Of a stretch of 64,000 bases of DNA, positions 35,576 through 64,000 are shown piece by piece. The number at the start of each line of letters is the position of its first letter. The stretch's first letter is position 1. The translations under genes and the position numbers were made by a program. The stretch comes from Buddleja alternifolia (lineage: Eukaryota; Streptophyta; Magnoliopsida; Lamiales; Scrophulariaceae), in contig CM033396.1 in NCBI GenBank assembly GCA_019426215.1, positions 23,017,101 through 23,081,100 of the forward strand. Reading direction: 5' to 3'. The notes under the pieces were generated by a model that ran no database searches, was not told where the DNA came from, and saw only the letters and a program-made list of their open reading frames with translations.

Positions 35576-38500
35576 ATGGCTGATTCGTCTTCCTCGTGTG
35601 GGTCTTTTTCATCATCAATCCATGATAAATCCCCAACAATACAACGATTTTCAGATGCATCAGACTTTGAAGCTATTTCAAAAAGTATTCTATCTTTTGC
35701 TAGAGTGTTTAATGTTCCTGATTTCTTTGACTTGGTTAATCGGGTGGAAGAATATGAAAATTCAAAGAAAACGCAGCAACTAACTGACACGCTAATACCT
35801 AACGTGCTTTTAATAGCAAGTGCACTAGTCGTGTGTAGTAATAAAAGTGGACAAAATAAGTCCGGGTTGTCGAACCACGGAGACTTGAATTTTAGTTTAT
35901 GATTAATGAAAATGGACAAAAGTAAATTGCAATAAAACGAGTAAGCAAGTGAAGAACCCAAGAGAAACAAACTATAGATTAAATCTCACGTATGATAAAA
36001 TGACTAAGGCACATGCTACAACCGAATCTACTCGTCAATATAGATGAGCTACTCTTCGAATTATTGGACTCCTATTGCTTTGGTGGAAATTCCTTAGATA
36101 ATTATTACCCGATGTCTCGGCACATAATAATCCTATGATTAATTGATGGTTCTCTAAATATGTCTATCCGAGAATCTAATCAATAACCACGCATTAACGT
36201 TCTAGAGTTTCCCCGGATAAATCCGGCTAACCGCACCCGGAAATCTTTACCTATGTCTAGGGGCAATTCCACATTAGTTTCGGATGATGAGTTGATTCCA
36301 TTGAACCCTAATCTATCTTCTCTCGAATGACTAGACTAGGCAAGATAGCAAGCATATGGTGATCAAACACATGATTGTAATAAAAGCTCAAAATCAACAC
36401 ACAAAGCAATATGAGAATTAATACGAAAATTCACTTCACATATATTGATTCATAAATTGGCCTTCACATGGCATTAGTTCTACAATATTAGCCTCTCATC
36501 AAGGCCTTAAGAAAATCTAATACAAACATATACATACTCATGGAAATAAACATGTAAATGCAAGTAATTAAAACTCCCTCAATTGATTGATGATGGATCC
36601 TTGCTTTTGAACTTCAATCCTTAACTCCTCTCTCTTTGTTCCCCTCCAAAAGTGATGAAGAATGGTGATGAATGATGATGGGTCAAGAGTAATGGCCAGC
36701 TGCCTCCTCTCCAAAGTATCATCGGTCAAGAGTGAAAAATATGGCTTAAGAAGACAAGAAACTCTGGGCTCTCTAGTGTGTGTCTCCCCTAGTGTGTCTT
36801 CCACTACTCTAAAGTGTGTAGTATAAAATTCCATAAAGTAGATCTACTAAGAAACACACTTATGACATCCCCTCCATACATGTGATGACCTCTTGGCTTT
36901 AAATGTTCCATTCCCCCATCAAATGATGATCTTTTGGCTGAAAGGAATCAAAACTCGGGTGTGGTCACGCCTAGGCGTGGGCATTACGGCGCTTGGGCGC
37001 CGCTGACAGAATGCTGAAATTAAATGCAATGTGTCCTGCGCAGCAATCGTATTTCATTCATAACGCTCTCCACGAAACTCCGATTTGGATGATTCAAGTC
37101 CTCATTTGAAGCTAACACATAGTTCTACAACATTGTAGAAGGGAACTTCATCCAATTCGGTCTCTAAACATACGGAAATAGCGCTCAAATGTGGAAAATG
37201 GTGCAGATACGGCGCCTAGGCGTGGATAGGATGGCGCCTAGGCGTGGACAGCAGAATGTTGACGTTATTTGCATCTTGTCCGGCGCCTGGGCGTGGTAAT
37301 ACTGGCGCCTGGGCGTGGACGACAAAAGCAAATTGGCCTGAACTTGTTTTATACGTCGTTTTTCGCCTCGTTTCTTCGTATGCTCAAATTTATCACCTGT
37401 AATCACTTAACACCCCGCTTAAACGCGAATGTGGCATGATTTTGTCAATAAATGAATCCATAGCATAAGTCCCATGGGCTTAAAAACACGTAAAAATGCC
37501 TCTTATCACTAACGAATATGGAAGACATGGAATCAGATTTCAATTTGCCACTCATTAATACAAAATTTGCAAATGTAGTTTCATCTCCAATTTTATATAA
37601 AAGTCGTTCCAAAAGTGATATTGGCCCGATAGGATTAAAGTCGATGGTAAAGGCTCAAACATACTAATTGTTGAAGGAAAGTATCACGTCGGAAGTACCA
37701 AGTTTGGCCAGAAAAGGAGTTGTTTCGGCTGGTGGAGACGCTCGAATGTCAATTGATGGCGCGCAGGAAAATCCTAATTTTCATGCAACGTTTGAATGCC
37801 AGGAAACCAACGTTCGAACGTTGCATCCAGAATTAAAATCTCCAGAAGTTGACTCAACGTTCAAACATTAGGTTTCCAATGTTCGAACATTGGAACCAGT
37901 ACCAAATGAGCAAGCTGACCAGACGGAGTTTTTGATTAGGAGTATACATGTGGGTCCGAGAGTGGTCAGTGATTCTTCACAATTCATTGAATCTAAATGA
38001 ACATTGCTTCAATATATTCCACCGGAAACAATTAATGGTAAATGTTTTGTTCTTCCAACTTGGGATTATATGAAAGCTAGATTGGATTTGTGGGAGAATA
38101 CTCTAGTGGGCTACTTCATTGCTAAAAAGCCATACTTTCTTTGAGTCAAGAAGTATGTTCTCTCGGTTTGGAAAGGGCTAAAGGAGGTAAAAACAACTAG
38201 CAGCGGATTTTTCTTCTTCAAATTGAATCAGAGGCTGCTATGGCTGAAATTCTTGAGGGAAGACCTTGGTTATATCAAGGCCAAGTGTTGTTCATTGAGA
38301 AATGGCGGATGAGAATGACACTTGAGAAGAAGAAGCATAAGAAAGTTCCGGTATGGGTCAAATTTCGTAATTTACCGACAAAATTTTGGACAATAGATGA
38401 GTGTTGTTGCAATTGCATTAGGACGCCCATTATATCCTGATGCATTTACTTTATCTATAGTCTGTATTGACTATGCTAAGGTGTGTATTCTTATGTCAAT

Positions 38501-39014
38501 AGGGGCTAAATTTCAAGAGAAAGTTTATATGTTGCTACCTTCGGAATTAGGAGAATACAATGGTTCGTGTAGGATAGTAGTTGAATATGAATGGAAACCT
38601 ACGGCTTGCAAGGTATGTAAGTCGTTTGGACATAGTTGTCAACAATGTCCTAAAGTTAGGAAAGAAGATAAGCCACCGATGAATATATATGTTCCTAAGC
38701 AACAAGTCATCAATAAAATTCCAAAATCGAACCCTAAGATGGATGAGTAGATCAGTGTAAGTAAAAAGCCGACAACAAGAAAAAAAGAAATGAAGAATGA
38801 TCCAACGATCCTGGCGAGGAATGTGGGTGATGGAGATGATTCAGGTAAGGATACATTAATGGTCATGAATATATTTGCAAGTTTAGTTGAAAATATATTG
38901 AATTATGATTCGGGCAATTCAGAAAGCTTCTTTCAATCTGAACTGAAGGGAACAAAGACTAATCCATTGAGTGGGCCTATAAGCAAGGATACCCTTGCGA
39001 AGAGTTCTAATTGA
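35576..39014 (+). pseudogene. ORF1-like DUF4283 / zinc-knuckle pseudogene
   Basis: The frame starts at ATG 35576 (MADSSSSCGSFSSS) and is cut by the solo LTR after 35784. Beyond the LTR it resumes in the same frame at 37514. Recognisable DUF4283 text follows from about 38080 to 38560 (RLDLWENTLVGYF, EGRPWLYQGQVLFIEKW, KVPVWVKFRNLP, GRPLYPDAFTLS). Then comes a CCHC knuckle (CKVCKSFGHSCQQC, about 38610-38650) and a charged tail ending at 39014. In-frame stops occur near 37664, 37869, 37998, 38142 and 38747, and the frame shifts near 38225 and 38395. Such proteins are RNA-binding ORF1-type products of plant LINEs. It is dead. Confidence 0.8.
35785..37508 (-). mobile_element. Solo LTR of the Athila family, TSD CTAAC
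   Basis: It starts TGACACGC and ends CTTATCA like the LTRs at 12944 and 24347 and is collinear with them, but is clearly more divergent and 1724 bp long. CTAAC flanks it on both sides (35780-35784, 37509-37513), so it arose by recombination between two LTRs of one insertion. It has four GGCGCC(T)(A/G)GGCG cores in 37209-37312, more than the full-length copy's LTRs. Confidence 0.93.
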
Positions 39015-39304
39015 TAGATTTTGCTTTTGTGAGTGATGCTGTTATTATTGGCATTAAGAGAATTTGGATGACAGCGTGATAGGTTATTCTTTTTAATCGT
39101 TTGAACGTGCATTATAAACGTTCGAATATGGGTCTACTTGTTTCTGGTAGATGTTGGTCTATAGACTAGATTGGTAAGGCACTAGTTATTCTTATTTTTG
39201 TTCTAGTTTAGGTGCTTGGTTGTGGCAAGGAATCCCCTTGTGCACTTTTTGTACTATCTTTTATTTTTATGCAATTGATTTTTTCGAAAAAAAAGGAAGG
39301 GGGA

Positions 39305-39927
39305 TAACCCTACATATCTAGCTTGACAAAATTAGGTTGATAGTTATACTCTTAAATCATAAAAACTCTATCTAGTTCCATAAAGGAGTGAAGAACCACA
39401 ACTTAGGTGGATACCATTAGACCAATAGGTCTTGATACAATTTTACCCCCTTTAAACGTTATAAATAGACCACTTAAAGGGGTGTGCTAGTAATTTCTAA
39501 GACATAAGGATGTTTTTGGTAATTAAACAATAAATAAGGGTGTGTGTGTAATTTTCTCAAACAAATATGATGAGAGAAACGTTCGCTTAGGCGAATTCAC
39601 GCTCTAGCTTTGAATAGAAAAGCTTTCACTAAAGTCGCGTTTATGCTCCCTTGACGTCACGTGCACTGTCCCTCCCTCCTAAAATCTAATCTATTTTTGA
39701 TTTGTTGATAAGCAAAGGATATTTTACCCTTCACTTCTCATAGAGACATAGCAATCCCCTCTCCTCGCTTAAACCCTTTGCAAAATTTCACACATTTTTA
39801 TTCAGGGTTTTTAAATTATAGCTTTCATCTTCCATTCTTTTCATAATCGACTTCCCCATATATATATATATATATATATATATGCATACGAAGCATAACT
39901 ATTTATATTTGTAATATTTATGTAAAA
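39305..39927 (+). promoter_or_regulatory. Upstream region of the RNase J gene
   Basis: This holds the presumed promoter and 5' UTR. A TA microsatellite lies at 39861-39882, about 45 bases before the start codon. No convincing single TATA box can be picked out from the AT-rich background. Confidence 0.4.
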
Positions 39928-60936
<21,009 letters not shown>

Positions 60937-62172
60937 TTGGAATTGTAGGTAGTTCTTGGAAAGCAAGAGTACTGACAAGTAGAATACAATTTGCTCTCAA
61001 AGCACTGAGAACACAAATATTTACAAGGGTGGATAAAATCATGGAAACTTAGTTTCATTTCATTGGTTGAAGGTATTAAATTTTTGTAATTTAGACAGGA
61101 AAGATGTGCAAGAATGGACAAATTTTGTAGTAATGTGTCAAAACTGATGGATGAATATAGAATTTGTAATTAGTACAAGCCATATAAGGACTCGACTCGA
61201 CTCGACCGCTTTATAAAATTGCTGATCTGTAAGCTGTGTATTTGGGAATGAAAGTAATCATATATCTTGGTCTTCACTTGTGCATTCGGTTAACATATAG
61301 TCATAAATGACATGTTTGCCCCTATGGGAAATGTTGCAAAAAATTTCAAAAAAAAAAGAAAAGAAAGATGATAAAAATTGAACAAATATGAATAGAACTT
61401 TTATCCCTTCTTTTCAAACTTTTACAAATTAATTTTTACTTTTGATTTCCTCATTATCTAAATGTCCAGGTTTCTCATTCTTTTACAAAATGAAACTTGA
61501 ACCATACTGTTAAAAAAAAAAAAAAAAAAAGGAACTTGAACTATTGACCTAAAAGTCATTGTAGAAACTAGAAATTTACCCTTTTTATGTATTTATTTAT
61601 ATTTTGGAATTCCAAATTAAATTCCGAAATTAAATAACATACTTAATTGATAGCAAATCAAATATTGCCATATTTTGTGTTGAAATATCTAAGGCAATCA
61701 ATTATGTTTCAATCCCCAATATATGGCAAATCAAATTATAATCTATGTCAATTAAAATTATATTTTCAAGTGAAGGAAATAAATTACCATCCAAGTTATT
61801 GAGAGCCAATCAAATTGCGCCACCTCATCCAATAATAATGGCAAAAATTTGACGCACCAAAATTTGAGCAAGAGAGAGATATCAAGAAATGTATTAAAAA
61901 TTCTCTCTACCCAAATCCAAAAAGGCTCAATGAGGTAATCAAAGAGGCAACCAAGGCGTTTTTGTAGCATTTAAGGCGATATTTAAGGTGTTCTTGGCGA
62001 TCGTCAAGAAGTTCAAGGCGAAACTCATCAAATAATAACGTTTAATTCGTGATTATGGTGTTAAACCAATGAATTAACATTATTAAATTCAAGTCAAATG
62101 TGGAGGAGATTGAAGAGTCGAATCCATCAACAGAAATCTCCAAATAATAACGTTTAATTTGAGATTAACGGC
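60937..62172. other. 3' flank of RNase J and intergenic DNA
   Basis: Presumed 3' UTR then AT-rich sequence. A run of 19 A residues at 61512-61530 lies between two copies of AACTTGAAC (61494-61502, 61533-61541). AAATAATAACGTTTAATT occurs twice, near 62029 and 62143. No gene is supported. Confidence 0.45.
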
Positions 62173-62995
62173 ATGGATCACTTAAATAAACATTATTCAA
62201 AGATCAAGTCAGGTTTGAAGGAAAATCAAAGTGCGCTACAATCTGAAGGTCTTAACAATGTCTTAACCCAGTCTATTGAGCTTGCCCCTAAGGCTGCCGC
62301 TCCAAGGGCTGCTCATGATGCGCATGAGAAATGGTGCAAAGACGATATCTATATGCGTTGTCTCATTCTGGCCTCCATGACTAATGAGTTGCAGAGGCAG
62401 TCTGAGATTGTGGAACACGCATCGGAGATTTTTTTGCACTGGAAGAGCTATACGGCATTAAGACGCGCCGTGAGAGGTTTGCTATCTCTCGTGAGTTGTT
62501 TAGAGCTCGCATAACTGAAGAAACATCGGTCATTGACCATATGTTGAGAATGATTTCCTTGGTAAACAAAATCAACGATATAGAAATACCGATGAATCCT
62601 AACTTGGCTATTGATTTAGTCCTTCAGTCGCTCTCTCCTTCCTACTATAAGTTCGTAGTGAAGTTCAACATGAACCAGTTGGTTGCCACTCTTCCTAAGT
62701 TGTTGGACATGTTGCGCACTGCTAAGGCAACTGTCAAGAAGGCAAAGCCTGTATTGCTTGCTGACACTTCTTTGTCTCCCGCTTTCGGTAAAAAGAAAGG
62801 CAGAGGGGGAAGAAAAAGAAGAAGAAAGGCAACAAAATGCAAGCAAAGAGTGGTATTAAGAAAGCCCAAGGGAACATTGGGAAGTGCTTTAACTGTAAGA
62901 AGAAGGAACTCTGAAAGATCAATGCCCTGAGCCTCCTCGCGAACGCAAGAAAGGTACATTTGTTGTTAAGTTAACTTGTTAGTTAACTGTGCTTC
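62173..62995 (+). pseudogene. gag: Decayed Copia gag (UBN2 type)
   Basis: The start reads MDHLNKHYSKIKSGLKENQS. After a frame change near 62430-62490, text typical of Copia gag follows (FRARITEETSVIDHMLRM, LVLQSLSPSYYKFVVKFNM, LPKLLDMLRTAKATVKK). A Lys-rich GKKKGRGG stretch and a remnant of a zinc knuckle come next. Two or more frameshifts and a stop end it. Pol does not follow directly. It is the internal part of a Ty1/copia element related to those that left LTRs elsewhere here. Confidence 0.8.
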
Positions 62996-64000
62996 TTAGG
63001 TGTTATGACACCATAGAGGTGCTTACTTTTGCAATGGAGCGCAAGTGGTAAGAAGAAACAAGAAACTAAGTGATGATCCTAAAGTTGCTGATGAAGCTTT
63101 TGCCGCTGCTAAGGCTTTAGGAGAAAATTCATTTGTTTATTGTTTTACAAAGAAATGACGTGGTGGTCTTGAAGATGCCAAGGAAGCGTTTTCTAGTATC
63201 CAATGCTGAAGGACCAGAAATCATTTATTTGTCATTTTTTATTATGAGACAATGTTTTTGGAAGAATATTTTATCATGTTTTGAATTAATGTTGTGAACC
63301 ATGTTTTTCTCCACCTTGGTTTATGGGTGGAGATTCAATGTTTTATTAAAATATGTTTATTATTTTGGTTCTACAATTAATTCTTATAGCATGCTATCTT
63401 CATAACATTTAACTCATATAACACAACGAATGTATGCACTGACCTAGTTGTCAAGGTAATAACCTAGGTGAGCATATTAATCTATTGGACATAGAATAAT
63501 GAGTGTAACTCTAAATTGATCACATAAGATGTGACATGTAAACCACACACATCAAGGATGTGAGAGGTATTGCTTATGTCAAGTAAATAGTGGGAGGAAA
63601 TGAGGATTGGTAATCCTCTTGTCCTATGTTTACGAGTATCCTAAGGAAACTTAGGAACATCATATTCATTGCATCTTGAAACGAAAGGATCGTTTCATAA
63701 TATTCTACCTTCAAGATGAAGGAGTTCTTTTATGAAAGAATGAGGATAGTAATGGAAACTGGAAACTCGATAAACATAAACACCACTGGCAGTTAAAGTG
63801 AATAACTAGTAAACTTGTGAACATAAGTTCCATTCCCTACGATCTTGAGAAAGGCAATCGTGGGATATGAAGAAAGTCAAGATGTCTTAACAAGTAGTGG
63901 GAGCTGACCTAAAGCGTAACAACTCCAAAGATAAATCTATGGATAGAGTCTTTTCAGAAACTAAAGTTCTAAAGGTTGATAGGTATACAACTGGCTTATT
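62996..64000. other. Unassigned sequence, probably interior of the Copia-derived element
   Basis: It contains short frames such as DDPKVADEAFAAAKALGENS near 63072-63131, then AT-rich and purine-rich text with no protease, integrase or RT motif. No border is reached before the window ends. Confidence 0.4.

Larger units (their letters stand above)
35505..39304 (+). mobile_element. LINE-like retroposon carrying only ORF1, split by a solo LTR
   Basis: The insert (35516-39293) is bounded by an exact 11-bp duplication AGGAAGGGGGA (35505-35515 and 39294-39304). It ends in a short poly(A) (39286-39293) that follows an AT-rich 3' tail. Its 5' leader is CT-rich (TCTCTCTAACTTTCTCTCTC). These are hallmarks of target-primed reverse transcription. 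Removing the solo LTR and one TSD copy leaves about 2.05 kb: a short leader, one decayed ORF of about 570 codons and about 280 bp of 3' UTR. No endonuclease or reverse transcriptase sequence follows the ORF. It is therefore a half-LINE, or an internally deleted LINE. Confidence 0.7.

Noticed and set aside
35576..35902. A 108-aa gene starting MADSSSS
   Set aside because: It runs into the solo LTR; the true continuation is beyond the LTR and carries several stops.

Overview
This is eudicot-like plant nuclear DNA. It is AT-rich, has spliced genes with GT-AG introns, and is full of nested plant transposable elements. I see no rRNA, tRNA, CRISPR or prokaryotic signal. All borders, splice sites and target-site duplications (TSDs) below were read by eye from the sequence.

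Two cellular genes are on the + strand. The first (5855-9287, 7 coding exons) encodes an LRR receptor-like pseudokinase of the At3g03770/At1g14390 type. The second (39928-60936, 17 coding exons over 21 kb) encodes organellar ribonuclease J: a chloroplast-type N-terminus, a metallo-beta-lactamase/beta-CASP nuclease, and the plant-specific C-terminal GT-1 (trihelix) domain. Its introns carry at least six transposable elements, including a 5.6-kb antisense chromovirus in intron 11.

Layout. 1-3482: Copia-type LTR remnants and two back-to-back miniature LTR elements. 3483-5854: AT-rich intergenic DNA. 5855-9287: the pseudokinase gene. 9890-12325: a hAT-like element and a Mutator-like MITE. 12708-26874: an old LTR split by an almost intact 13-kb Athila-type Ty3/gypsy element on the minus strand (two 1.67-kb LTRs, TSD CACTC, PBS, one open 1832-aa gag-pol, a second ORF). 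26885-33470: a foldback-like palindrome of TTTTTACACACA-type minisatellite with hAT-like ends, one foreign LTR in each arm. 34231-35031: a hAT-type element built from GAGCTCG repeats, with a perfect 8-bp TSD. 35505-39304: a LINE-like retroposon that carries only an ORF1 (DUF4283 plus zinc knuckle), with an 11-bp TSD and poly(A), itself split by a solo Athila LTR with TSD CTAAC. 39928-60936: RNase J. 62173-64000: a decayed Copia gag and unassigned repetitive sequence.

The most unusual items are the minisatellite foldback element, the half-LINE retroposon, and a GC-rich GGCGCCTAGGCG-type motif that recurs in the LTRs, the spacer and even the coding sequence of the Athila element.
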